DNA from: a virus
Length of the DNA stretch: 64,000 nucleotides
Strand: one strand, 5' to 3'
IMG/VR virus record: IMGVR_UViG_3300023174_000044
Location: 124,001 to 188,000 of that record
A program made the position numbers and the translations under genes. The notes under the pieces are model-generated. The model made no database searches. It was not told the DNA's origin and was given only the letters and a program-made list of their open reading frames with translations. Positions 56,990-63,922 of the stretch are shown piece by piece (the first letter of the stretch is position 1; each line of letters starts with the position of its first letter).

Positions 56990-57122
56990 CGCCCCGCCAT
57001 TGTTTTTTGGCTAGTTTAAATTCTTCAATTATTTTTAGAATTAACTTATAAAATAATGGACCAAATAATCCAAGAATAAATCCTGCCAAGAACAAATTTA
57101 TTGCGTTAACTAATTCTGTCAT
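56973..57122 (-). CDS. Small membrane protein, 49 aa
   Basis: ATG at 57122, stop at 56973. MTELVNAINLFLAGFILGLF and GPLFYKLILKIIEEFKLAKK: one transmembrane segment and a basic tail. Overlaps its neighbours by 17 bases at each end, as do other genes in this block. Function unknown. Confidence 0.62.
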   Translation of the reverse strand: MTELVNAINLFLAGFILGLFGPLFYKLILKIIEEFKLAKKQWRGDGQSH

Positions 57123-57378
57123 AATCAAAGTCCTTGCTGTGATGTTTTTTTAGTTCAAAATCCATGTGTAATTTGTCAATTGATTTTTCCAAAGTACATT
57201 TTACAATGCTCAGGTCATAGGTAGTATATGCACAATGTGTTGGAGTTTGATTAATAGATTCGATACATTCTCTAACTGTGAGTTCGATTAGTTTTTCTAC
57301 ATCCATAGTGCTCATCCAACGTCCACTGACATCTGTTCCTACTTTTTTAATTAATTTTTCTACAATTTCTTTGTTCAT
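57106..57378 (-). CDS. Conserved hypothetical protein, 90 aa
   Basis: Helical protein, MNKEIVEKLIKKVGTDVSGR, with WMSTMDVEKLIELTVRECIE; a pattern I recall from short T4-like phage proteins. The ATG abuts the upstream stop (57379). Function unknown. Confidence 0.68.
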   Translation of the reverse strand: MNKEIVEKLIKKVGTDVSGRWMSTMDVEKLIELTVRECIESINQTPTHCAYTTYDLSIVKCTLEKSIDKLHMDFELKKHHSKDFDYDRIS

Positions 57379-57771
57379 TTATCGTCTCATTGTTGAAATT
57401 GCAATGGCCTCCTCATCACTGAAGATGGGGACAGCATTGCTTTTATGCATGGTACCAATGCCTTTGACTTTGGTACCAGTATATTGTGGCGACGCCTTGT
57501 ACGTTGCAACACCAACTTCTCCTGTATTAAGAGAAGGAATATTAGAAGTAGACCTACCTGGGGGTGGGTCTAATTTATAAACCAAAGTCTCAGCTGACAT
57601 AGCACGACGACGACGTCGTTCTTCCTGCTCAATACCTTGAGACTTCAACAGCTCTCGCCAGGACTCTTCAAGTTCGCGGGCACGTTGTGCTTCAGCGGCA
57701 TTACGGAATTTGACCTTGCCACGCTTCTTGCCGTTGAGGCTCAAGCTAGGGTGATGTAAGTGCATGCTCAT
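57379..57771 (-). CDS. Hypothetical charged protein
   Basis: Start at 57771 (ATGA overlap with the gene upstream), since an earlier in-frame start at 57891 lies deep in that gene. 130 residues: a basic N-terminus, a helical KFRNAAEAQRARELEESWRE, RRRRR at ~58, then a Gly/Ser/Thr-rich part. Function unknown. Confidence 0.65.
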   Translation of the reverse strand: MSMHLHHPSLSLNGKKRGKVKFRNAAEAQRARELEESWRELLKSQGIEQEERRRRRAMSAETLVYKLDPPPGRSTSNIPSLNTGEVGVATYKASPQYTGTKVKGIGTMHKSNAVPIFSDEEAIAISTMRR

Positions 57772-58031
57772 TTTTTTATTCCTAATACAAATGCAGTGGC
57801 AATACCGCCTGACAAAAAACGAAAGCCTTGTTTGCAGGGCCAGTAGTGTCGCCCTGCTTGGTAACCATGTTGTGCTAGCCACCGGATCCAACGTTCTCGA
57901 CGGGCGGACAGTTCGTTGCGAGCTTCAAGGAAGTCGCCTATTTTGTGCCGGCCTTCAAGTATGTCCATGAGATCCTGTACCCATGGACCAGTGTCCACAA
58001 CAACATTACAGTGAGAATGTACAAGTTTCAT
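57768..58031 (-). CDS. Hypothetical protein, 87 aa
   Basis: NELSARRERWIRWLAQHGYQ and RHYWPCKQGFRFLSGGIATA; basic and aromatic. Preceded at a suitable distance by a consensus promoter (58038-58066), so likely an early gene. No family recognised. Confidence 0.65.
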   Translation of the reverse strand: MKLVHSHCNVVVDTGPWVQDLMDILEGRHKIGDFLEARNELSARRERWIRWLAQHGYQAGRHYWPCKQGFRFLSGGIATAFVLGIKK

Positions 58032-58037
58032 GCTAGT

Positions 58038-58066
58038 ATTATAGCACGAGTAAAATTACTGGTCAA
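58038..58066 (-). promoter_or_regulatory. Sigma70 promoter (TTGACC-17-TATAAT)
   Basis: -35 TTGACC (58061-58066) within the end of the NAD synthetase gene, 17-base spacer ending TCGTGC, -10 TATAAT (58038-58043). Drives 57768-58031 and genes after it. Confidence 0.75.
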
Positions 58067-58850
58067 CTGGTATTTTACAAACCGGAATTGGTTCCATTTT
58101 GTGCAAATTTCGGGCACGTATAGCACGGTATGCTTTGAGCTTTTTCTTTTCTTGTGTATTATCAACACCTGAATTGGTTTCTGCCTGTGTCATAGCCAAC
58201 TCTAATTCCGGATAAGTCATGCCCAATTGATCTTCATCTGTGCGGCCATCTGTCCATAATCCGTCTGTGGGTGCCGCATCAATAATTTCCTGAGGCAAAC
58301 CAAATTCACGACCCATGTCCCACACCGCAGTTTTCATGCAGTCACCAATTGGGCTGATATCCACTCCACCATCGCCGTATTTGGTAAAGAATCCCACACC
58401 AAAGTCTTCTACACGATTACCTGTGCCCACTACAATACCACCATGGCTTTGTGCAATTTGGTACAAGGTCATCATGCGCAGTCTAGCACGTGAGTTGGCA
58501 AATGCAAGATTAACCCTTTGTTCATCTACATTTTCTCTACAGTAGGGTATGAGATTTTTTTCAAATGAATCAAAAACTTTGGTCAAGTCCATGCTCATGT
58601 GTGTGACTGTTTCCTTGTGGCGTTCCAGCAACCAATCTGCCTGCATTGAGCTACAATTATCTAGTTTCTTGTTTTGCCTAATTGGCATTTGTACCACAAT
58701 GGTTCGGAGTCCGGTGTTGGCACAAAGTGCGCTGACAACTGAGCTGTCAATGCCTCCTGAAATACCAACAACTAAAGTATCAACTTTGGCACTACGAGCG
58801 TAGTCTTTGATCCACTTGGTAATGTGTTTAATGCGTTGCTTGGGTGTCAT
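58056..58850 (-). CDS. nadE: NH3-dependent NAD synthetase
   Basis: 264 residues from the ATG at 58850 (ATGA overlap upstream; an in-frame start at 58889 is less likely). VVGISGGIDSSVVSALCAN (ATP pyrophosphatase loop SGGIDSS), VVGTGNRVEDFGVGFFTKYG, GVDISPIGDCMKT and AAPTDGLWTDGRTDEDQLGM are all conserved in NadE. It amidates deaminated NAD to NAD. Likely supports NAD supply during infection, or counters NAD-depleting defence. Confidence 0.93.
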   Translation of the reverse strand: MTPKQRIKHITKWIKDYARSAKVDTLVVGISGGIDSSVVSALCANTGLRTIVVQMPIRQNKKLDNCSSMQADWLLERHKETVTHMSMDLTKVFDSFEKNLIPYCRENVDEQRVNLAFANSRARLRMMTLYQIAQSHGGIVVGTGNRVEDFGVGFFTKYGDGGVDISPIGDCMKTAVWDMGREFGLPQEIIDAAPTDGLWTDGRTDEDQLGMTYPELELAMTQAETNSGVDNTQEKKKLKAYRAIRARNLHKMEPIPVCKIPVDQ

Positions 58851-59404
58851 TCGATCTCCGGTGGTGGCATGCTCTTGAGTGTATCCCACATTTTGGTTTT
58901 TTCTTTAAACTCAGCTTCAAGTTTTCTATACTGGTCGCCTACTTCACGTAGTTGGTCCCATTCAGCTTCTAATTCAGGATTGGGTTGAAGTAAATTAAGA
59001 CGGTCTTGAATTACTTTTAGTGTGTCACAGAGACTGACTCCGTTGATTTTGATATCAGCGTTTTCACCCTTGACATCAATAACACCACTGCCTTGATTGG
59101 AGTTAATATTCACAGCAGATGGCTGTTGAGTGGTATTGATATTACTCCAGTTAAATCCTGGTCCAGAGCCGCTGGTTGTTATTGGCCCAATTGTATATAC
59201 TGGACTTCCACCTGTTATTGTCATTGATCCGTATCCTGACCCCAGTGTGATTGTATCCACAGTAGCAGAGGACGCCATGGTATTTTGATCAAGCCACGAA
59301 TTGTCAACTGTTGAATCTGTCAGATCTAAACTTAGTGTATCATGTATAGAGGACATACTATTAAACAAATCTAATTGTTCTGTATAATCTTTTTTAATTC
59401 CCAT
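58847..59404 (-). CDS. Conserved T4-like phage protein (virion-type)
   Basis: Start at 59404. 185 residues. Ser/Thr/Gly-rich middle (GSGYGSMTITGGSPVYTIGP), then ADIKINGVSLCDTLKVIQDR and a charged helix (QLREVGDQYRKLEAEFKEK). Pattern familiar from T4-like phages. Overlaps the upstream small gene by 34 bases. Function unknown. Confidence 0.7.
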   Translation of the reverse strand: MGIKKDYTEQLDLFNSMSSIHDTLSLDLTDSTVDNSWLDQNTMASSATVDTITLGSGYGSMTITGGSPVYTIGPITTSGSGPGFNWSNINTTQQPSAVNINSNQGSGVIDVKGENADIKINGVSLCDTLKVIQDRLNLLQPNPELEAEWDQLREVGDQYRKLEAEFKEKTKMWDTLKSMPPPEIE

Positions 59405-59544
59405 GATCCATCCTTTAAGTCTGTCCAATTAAGTACATCACCTTCTTGCCAACCGGCAGCTTCTAACAATTCCTCAGGGAACTTAAGAATAGCATCACCG
59501 GTTTCTGGGTCTTCTTCAACTGTGAGAGTCCAGGACTGAGTCAT
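59371..59544 (-). CDS. Small AbrB/MazE-like protein, 57 aa
   Basis: ATG at 59544. MTQSWTLTVEEDPETGDAIL then KFPEELLEAAGWQEGDVLNW: the beta-rich 'P..l....GW..GD.l' swapped-hairpin pattern of AbrB/MazE DNA-binding antitoxin-like proteins. Familiar from T4-like phages. No toxin gene is next to it, so a regulatory or unknown role. Confidence 0.7.
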   Translation of the reverse strand: MTQSWTLTVEEDPETGDAILKFPEELLEAAGWQEGDVLNWTDLKDGSWELKKIIQNN

Positions 59545-59545
59545 T

Positions 59546-59731
59546 TTATTTTGTTGCCAAAGCTTCTTTTTCTGCTGTGATTTCTTTACGGCGCTCTTTG
59601 ATGCCTTTGCTCATTTCTTGCAAGGCCTTGCGAGCACGGGCGGCGGCTGCCTTAACACCCTTTTGGGTAAACTTCTCATTTTCTGCCAGGTAGCTTTCGT
59701 AAGCGGCTACGATTTGTTCATGTTGTGTCAT
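59546..59731 (-). CDS. Small basic helical protein (histone-like)
   Basis: 61 residues: MTQHEQIVAAYESYLAENEK, then GVKAAAARARKALQEMSKGI, Lys/Arg/Ala-rich helix. Resembles short histone-like phage proteins. One base before the AbrB-like gene; own promoter at 59758-59786 and AAGGAG ribosome site. Confidence 0.75.
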   Translation of the reverse strand: MTQHEQIVAAYESYLAENEKFTQKGVKAAAARARKALQEMSKGIKERRKEITAEKEALATK

Positions 59732-59757
59732 TGTAATCTCCTTAAGTTGACTTTAGT

Positions 59758-59786
59758 ATTTTATGATTAAATGCCACCAATGTCAA
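59758..59786 (-). promoter_or_regulatory. Sigma70 promoter (TTGACA-17-TAAAAT)
   Basis: -35 TTGACA (59781-59786), 17 bases, -10 TAAAAT (59758-59763), 27-55 bases before the ATG at 59731. Drives the histone-like, AbrB-like and following genes. Confidence 0.7.
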
Positions 59787-59801
59787 TAGTTTTTGGCACT
59801 C

Positions 59802-60038
59802 TTAGTCTATATGTCTTTTGTTCCAGCAATCCCAGATTGTGACATTGTCCCAATCATGAGACCAATTAAGATGGAATACAGATAATCCTCTTTGCTCAAA
59901 TATTTTCATACGATTGTTTTCTATGGAGACCTGAACATTTGAATCTTTGGCCCATTGTTTGAGCAGTTGCTCTGCATTCTTATCTCGCAGAATAACTATG
60001 TACAGAGCTTCTTGAGCTCTGAAATTACTTATACTCAT
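59802..60038 (-). CDS. Hypothetical protein, 78 aa
   Basis: Alpha/beta protein (EALYIVILRDKNAEQLLKQW, MKIFEQRGLSVFHLNWSHDW). Tryptophan-rich end. One base after the 84-residue gene. No family recognised. Confidence 0.6.
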   Translation of the reverse strand: MSISNFRAQEALYIVILRDKNAEQLLKQWAKDSNVQVSIENNRMKIFEQRGLSVFHLNWSHDWDNVTIWDCWNKRHID

Positions 60039-60039
60039 T

Positions 60040-60294
60040 TTAATGTATGGTTGTACCGATTGGTATTGTTATATCGTTCAACAGAGATTGATCAGTTTCG
60101 TGAATCAACTCTTCAAACGCATGGTTAAGTTCTATGTAGTCTTCATCATATTTACTAGCAGACTTAGAATCCATTCCTAAAAGACGCATTATGTTTCCCA
60201 TGCGTATTTTTTTATAACCATATGAGTGCATTACTTTGCATAAATCAAGAAGTAATAATTTTATTGTGTCCTCAGAGACTTTGTCATCTAGCAT
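60040..60294 (-). CDS. Hypothetical protein, 84 aa
   Basis: Mostly helical (IKLLLLDLCKVMHSYGYKKI), winged-helix-like length. AT-rich. No family recognised. The 120-base space upstream holds the terminator at 60372-60396 and no clear promoter. Confidence 0.6.
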   Translation of the reverse strand: MLDDKVSEDTIKLLLLDLCKVMHSYGYKKIRMGNIMRLLGMDSKSASKYDEDYIELNHAFEELIHETDQSLLNDITIPIGTTIH

Positions 60295-60362
60295 ATTTTT
60301 AATTATGATTGAAACAAAGATATGGCGTTTTTGGCACTCTAATAATTTATGGTTTAAGATTA

Positions 60363-60396
60363 AGAGGCCATAAAAAAGCGGCCTCTAGGGCCGCTT
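60363..60396 (-). terminator. Rho-independent terminator with an overlapping alternative hairpin
   Basis: AAGCGGCC/GGCCGCTT (60376-60383 with 60389-60396), loop of five, six T after it on the minus strand (60372-60377): terminates the 60416-60775 gene. AGAGGCC (60363-60369) can also pair with GGCCTCT (60380-60386), excluding the terminator stem. Confidence 0.75.
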
Positions 60397-60415
60397 GTTA
60401 ATACAAGCATTGCGC

Positions 60416-60775
60416 TTATACTTGGGCTTCAGGAGCCTTTGCTTCTGTTTTTGCAACAGGAGCCTTGGTTGCCACAGTCTTTGCAGACTTTGCAGTTACC
60501 TTGATCTCGCCTTTCTTGGCAAGCTTGGTCTTCTCAGACAGCTTGTTAGCTACAGCATAGCTGGCATCACCAGTATAGCCTTGCGTGTCTTGCAAGAACT
60601 GCAGAGCTTGCAGTTTTGTCATGGGCAAGGGCAGTTCCATCAAATTGATGTTAGTGCATCCTGCCTTGTTGAGGATCTTGATGCGAGCGACCAAGTCGTT
60701 AGCAAAGCGAGCCTTTGTGGTACCGTCTGCGTTAGTTGCGGTACCTGCTACTGTAAAAAGTTTAGATTCTGACAT
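60416..60775 (-). CDS. Conserved T4-like early protein with Lys/Ala-rich tail
   Basis: 119 residues. TNADGTTKARFANDLVARIK, INLMELPLPMTKLQALQFLQ and a tail of Lys/Ala/Thr repeats (AKSAKTVATKAPVAKTEAKA). Familiar from T4-like cyanophages. Strong own promoter (60840-60868) and terminator (60372-60396), a single-gene unit expected to be highly expressed. Function unknown. Confidence 0.75.
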   Translation of the reverse strand: MSESKLFTVAGTATNADGTTKARFANDLVARIKILNKAGCTNINLMELPLPMTKLQALQFLQDTQGYTGDASYAVANKLSEKTKLAKKGEIKVTAKSAKTVATKAPVAKTEAKAPEAQV

Positions 60776-60839
60776 TGTGTTGCCTTTCGGAGTTGCCTGT
60801 TAAGTTAAAGTTTGTATGCTGTTTTATCAGCATATCATT

Positions 60840-60868
60840 AGTATAGCAAAAAAGGGTTTTTGTGTCAA
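60840..60868 (-). promoter_or_regulatory. Sigma70 promoter (TTGACA-17-TATACT)
   Basis: Consensus -35 TTGACA (60863-60868), 17 bases, -10 TATACT (60840-60845), followed by a ~60-base leader containing a GCTG..CAGC-type small hairpin and CCGAAAGG ahead of the ATG at 60775. Confidence 0.8.
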
Positions 60869-60882
60869 CCTTTTCTGCTACA

Positions 60883-60953
60883 TTTGAGCAAGTAAATGTG
60901 TTGTTTTTTTGCAACACATTTACCCGCTCAAAACTGGTTAATTTTTTGTCCAT
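60883..60953 (-). ncRNA. Possible short structured RNA between two promoters
   Basis: TTTGAGC + GTAAATGTGTTG pair with CAACACATTTAC + GCTCAAA (60883-60932), 19 bp with a two-base internal loop and a loop with an A-run. It lies directly downstream of the promoter at 60960-60988 and ends before the next one. An open frame can be read through it, but hairpin and promoter fill it, so I favour RNA. No U-tract follows on the minus strand. Confidence 0.4.
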
Positions 60954-60959
60954 GTATGT

Positions 60960-60988
60960 ATTATAGCACGAATCAATTAATTGGTCAA
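60960..60988 (-). promoter_or_regulatory. Sigma70 promoter (TTGACC-17-TATAAT)
   Basis: -35 TTGACC (60983-60988), spacer ending TCGTGC, -10 TATAAT (60960-60965). The flanks match the promoter at 58038-58066 (same GTGCTATAATAC). Confidence 0.75.
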
Positions 60989-60993
60989 CCATT

Positions 60994-61413
60994 TTATTGG
61001 TAGTCTTTGTCCAATTTGACATTGGTTAAACCTGCAATGGTTTGGAAACGATCCCAGGCATCCTGGGCCGCAGGGTTACGGGTTAGTTCACTGCTGGGAA
61101 GTACTGCTTCTAACCAAATCTCTGGGCGACGGCTTGGATGCGCACCAAACTTGCGAGGTTGGTGTAACTTGCCTTGTTCCCAAAGTTCAATGCTAACACT
61201 ACGAAATTTAGCTTCATCTTCGTCTGAATAGTGCGCCCATTCAGGATTGCTCCACCCACTTCTCAAATGGTATCCTGACCAAATACCTGTCCATTGTTCA
61301 TCATCATGAGGATCAAAATCCGTGCGACTGATGATAATCAAAACGTCGTTGATGTCTACTCGACCGTCTACAATATCTCGAACACAACGACTATAACTAA
61401 GTCCAATTTTCAT
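60994..61413 (-). CDS. Conserved T4-like phage protein
   Basis: 139 residues. MKIGLSYSRCVRDIVDGRVD, ISRTDFDPHDDEQWTGIWSG, LHQPRKFGAHPSR and NPAAQDAWDRFQTIAGLTNV, all typical of a conserved hypothetical family of T4-like phages. Function unknown. Confidence 0.78.
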   Translation of the reverse strand: MKIGLSYSRCVRDIVDGRVDINDVLIIISRTDFDPHDDEQWTGIWSGYHLRSGWSNPEWAHYSDEDEAKFRSVSIELWEQGKLHQPRKFGAHPSRRPEIWLEAVLPSSELTRNPAAQDAWDRFQTIAGLTNVKLDKDYQ

Positions 61414-61419
61414 AATATG

Positions 61420-61842
61420 TTACCAACTAGAATTATAAAATACTTTGAGTCCCATGAACAACTCAGCTCGAGCGTTCCGTATAAATTCAAGATCAAGATC
61501 TTGATAGTGGTCATCTGCGTCGTTGCCAAAAAAGAATCCTGATGTACCCGGTAATGTACCTGCAATGACATCAAGCTCAAGTCGTTCTAAATCATCATAA
61601 GTTAACTCAAGTTCAATACCATTAAAGGTGTTGCCATCCTGATTGCCACCGTTGCGTTGATTCCATAACTGTTCCATCCAACCATGCAGGTTAGGGTGCT
61701 TGCGCCAGTAGGCAAGTTCACGTGGTTTAGATACCACCTTGTTGACAAAATCCCTAGAATCTTGGTCAAATTCGGCACCCTCGTAAAACTCACTTTGTTG
61801 GCCAGCCCTTGCGGCCACGTATGCGTACATATCAAGTCCCAT
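61420..61842 (-). CDS. Conserved phage protein (MGLDMYA family)
   Basis: 140 residues. MGLDMYAYVAARAG, RELAYWRKHPNLHGWMEQLW and GTSGFFFGNDADDHYQ. Widely found in phages, at times labelled phosphoglycerate kinase without support. Function unknown. Seven bases from the next gene. Confidence 0.78.
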   Translation of the reverse strand: MGLDMYAYVAARAGQQSEFYEGAEFDQDSRDFVNKVVSKPRELAYWRKHPNLHGWMEQLWNQRNGGNQDGNTFNGIELELTYDDLERLELDVIAGTLPGTSGFFFGNDADDHYQDLDLEFIRNARAELFMGLKVFYNSSW

Positions 61843-61853
61843 GCTGGTGCTCC

Positions 61854-62195
61854 TTATCTAATTGCAATTGCATTTTCGTCACGTCGATTGCTGTAATAAC
61901 GATGACCGATTCTGCGAATGGTATCTGCGGCCATCTGCGGATCAGCATCAAACATATCCTGAACGTCATCTTTGGTAATGCCTTCTTGAGCATTAAAAAT
62001 ATAAATTTCGTAGTGTCGTTGACTATTATAACGTGCTCTGAGTTCAAGGTGCATTAGATTGGGAATCCTTACAGTATCGGGTTCACCTTTTAGTGCGGCC
62101 CAAACTTTAGCGCCTTGTGTTTCCGTAATGTCAATCAAAGTTTCAAGACCATAACAGTCCCACATGGCTAGAAATTGATGATCTTTGGGATTCAT
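61854..62195 (-). CDS. Conserved hypothetical protein
   Basis: 113 residues: MWDCYGLETLIDITETQGAK, MHLELRARYNSQRHYEIYIF, AADTIRRIGHRYYSNR. Familiar from T4-like phages. ATGA overlap with the gene upstream. Confidence 0.72.
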   Translation of the reverse strand: MNPKDHQFLAMWDCYGLETLIDITETQGAKVWAALKGEPDTVRIPNLMHLELRARYNSQRHYEIYIFNAQEGITKDDVQDMFDADPQMAADTIRRIGHRYYSNRRDENAIAIR

Positions 62196-62440
62196 AGATG
62201 AAACTTTTTCAAATAGTTTTTGGCCAAGGTCAAATCTTCTTTGTTAATGGTATTGATGGTTTCATCAACTAGTTCTAGTAGAATTAGGCGCATGAGTGTT
62301 TCGCTCATTTCTCGTTCTTCAAGATCCAAAGTTGCCTGCCAAGCTTCTATGTCCTCATAGTGTTCAAGGCTCCACATTATGTCCAGCATTTCAACCTGAC
62401 GACCAGTGAGATTACTAATATTAATATCTTTATCAAACAT
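62192..62440 (-). CDS. Hypothetical acidic helical protein, 82 aa
   Basis: ISNLTGRQVEMLDIMWSLEH and LEEREMSETLMRLILLELVD. Acidic, helical, possibly regulatory. Overlaps both neighbours by one to four bases. Confidence 0.66.
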   Translation of the reverse strand: MFDKDINISNLTGRQVEMLDIMWSLEHYEDIEAWQATLDLEEREMSETLMRLILLELVDETINTINKEDLTLAKNYLKKFHL

Positions 62441-63171
62441 TATAACACCTTGACACGATTGAGTTGGGTTTTGTTGTCACGGTGAGCTTTTACAGTACCA
62501 ACCAATTTGATTTGGATGCCCGAATTCAGCTGAGATTTGTAGCTGAAAAACAAGGCTCGATTATCTTGAGTAATTGCAGTAACCCAAAAAATGTTGTATG
62601 TGTTGCTCCAATTGGCACTTACAACTTCTGCGTCCAATGCTACTTTGTCGCTGACATTGCCAACATAGCCGCCGCTGGCATTGCGTACACGATCCTGGAT
62701 TGATTGGCGCACCAATGCACGTTGGTGGCTCTGTGGCAAACATGCAACCACAGCCAGTTCCAGGCGATGTTGTACTGAGTCAAATTCTTCTTCAACAGCT
62801 ACAACTTTACTGACGCTTGCATCAAATGCACTTAGCTGACCTTTGAGCGCACGGAAGGTAAGGTCATTTTGCAAGAACCTACGGCACTCCTGCCCAATCA
62901 CACGATCCTCGTCGGTGATGGAGCCGGGTACAGCCAGGAAGTCCATCATAATGTCACGATTGCGCTTCTTGATAGTTTCATGAGTACCATCTTCAGTGAT
63001 ATTAATTTTATCTTCTTTGAGATATTCTCCGTTGACACGTTGTGCCGCTACAGCCGCACCCCAAACATCATCAACAGAATACTTAAATGAATTCACTGTG
63101 GCTTTGGTGCGACGAACACCATAACGAGGATTGTAACCATTTGCTGGGGTAAAATAAGTCTTGGGATTCAC
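62440..63171 (-). CDS. Hypothetical protein
   Basis: 243 residues. NRDIMMDFLAVPGSITDEDR, ALVRQSIQDRVRNASGG then a beta-rich end with VKAHRDNKTQLNRVKVL. The C-terminal strand pattern (VTAITQDNRALFFSYKSQL) suggests an OB or SH3-like part. No family recognised. Confidence 0.66.
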   Translation of the reverse strand: MNPKTYFTPANGYNPRYGVRRTKATVNSFKYSVDDVWGAAVAAQRVNGEYLKEDKINITEDGTHETIKKRNRDIMMDFLAVPGSITDEDRVIGQECRRFLQNDLTFRALKGQLSAFDASVSKVVAVEEEFDSVQHRLELAVVACLPQSHQRALVRQSIQDRVRNASGGYVGNVSDKVALDAEVVSANWSNTYNIFWVTAITQDNRALFFSYKSQLNSGIQIKLVGTVKAHRDNKTQLNRVKVL

Positions 63172-63183
63172 GGTGTCTCCTGT

Positions 63184-63591
63184 TTACTTAACTAATACGT
63201 AGGGCTTGCTCCACTCACCAATATTCAAGTGAATGTAAAAAGCGGTGTCAAAATAATCTGTCATTGCATCACTGCGGTCGTACCACTGACGCTCGGGTGA
63301 AGTTTTAATGATACGCAAGAACTGATCGATTGCGTCCTTGGCTTCGCCAGTAAAATGATCTTGGAACCAGTAGGGGTTAATCTGCATGTAACCTTCTGCA
63401 AGACGACTGTCAACATGACGGTGATCTATGGTCTGATTGTGATTTTCAAAGAAATCAATAGGACCAGATTTAACAGTGACTTCAACGCTGAGCGAACCAC
63501 TGCCTTTACGGGCACTGAATTTAAACTTGGGGAATTGTGCTTTGAGTGCTTCGCGAATTGACTTGACTTCTTGTGCTCCGATGTATGCCAT
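63184..63591 (-). CDS. LPD29-like phage protein
   Basis: 135 residues. EVKSIREALKAQFPKFKFSA and GSLSVEVTVKSGPIDFFENH match the start of 'large polyvalent protein-associated domain 29'-type proteins. Standalone domain. Promoter at 63624-63652; GGAG ribosome site. Confidence 0.68.
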   Translation of the reverse strand: MAYIGAQEVKSIREALKAQFPKFKFSARKGSGSLSVEVTVKSGPIDFFENHNQTIDHRHVDSRLAEGYMQINPYWFQDHFTGEAKDAIDQFLRIIKTSPERQWYDRSDAMTDYFDTAFYIHLNIGEWSKPYVLVK

Positions 63592-63623
63592 TTTCTGCTC
63601 CTGTTTTGTTAGTGTATGTGTAT

Positions 63624-63652
63624 ATTATAGCAAATTGGGAATTATTGGTCAA
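63624..63652 (-). promoter_or_regulatory. Sigma70 promoter (TTGACC-17-TATAAT)
   Basis: -35 TTGACC (63647-63652), 17 bases ending TTTGC, -10 TATAAT (63624-63629), 33-61 bases before the ATG at 63591. Confidence 0.75.
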
Positions 63653-63658
63653 CCAAAA

Positions 63659-63910
63659 TCAATTGGCCATCAAATTGATTTGGACCTGGTGACCTTCGTG
63701 TGTAATCACGGTGCCCACTGGCCGGCCTTCGCCCAGAACTGGACTACGACGACGAATTTCCGCCAGATACTCCACAGCATATCGCAGAGCCGCACCATGT
63801 GATACTGTGGCTGTTTTTGTAAAAACATCGTTGATGGTTGCGTACATACCAAATCCGTCAATGATAAAACGAATTCGGGTGCTGTTGCTAAAACCAGATA
63901 CATGACGCAT
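63659..63910 (-). CDS. Hypothetical protein, 83 aa
   Basis: Beta-alpha protein (TRIRFIIDGFGMYATINDVF, AALRYAVEYLAEIRRR). An AAAGGA-type ribosome site precedes the ATG. No family recognised. Confidence 0.65.
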   Translation of the reverse strand: MRHVSGFSNSTRIRFIIDGFGMYATINDVFTKTATVSHGAALRYAVEYLAEIRRRSPVLGEGRPVGTVITHEGHQVQINLMAN

Positions 63911-63922
63911 TTTGCTTTCCTT

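Noticed and set aside
60762-61022. 86-codon open frame on the minus strand across the two early promoters
   Set aside because: It contains a 19-bp hairpin and two consensus promoters, overlaps the starts or ends of better genes, and has low-complexity, Cys-scattered sequence. I read the space as regulatory.
61420-61842. Annotation as phosphoglycerate kinase
   Set aside because: The 140-residue MGLDMYA protein has none of the nucleotide or substrate motifs of that ~390-residue enzyme; the name looks like a propagated database label.
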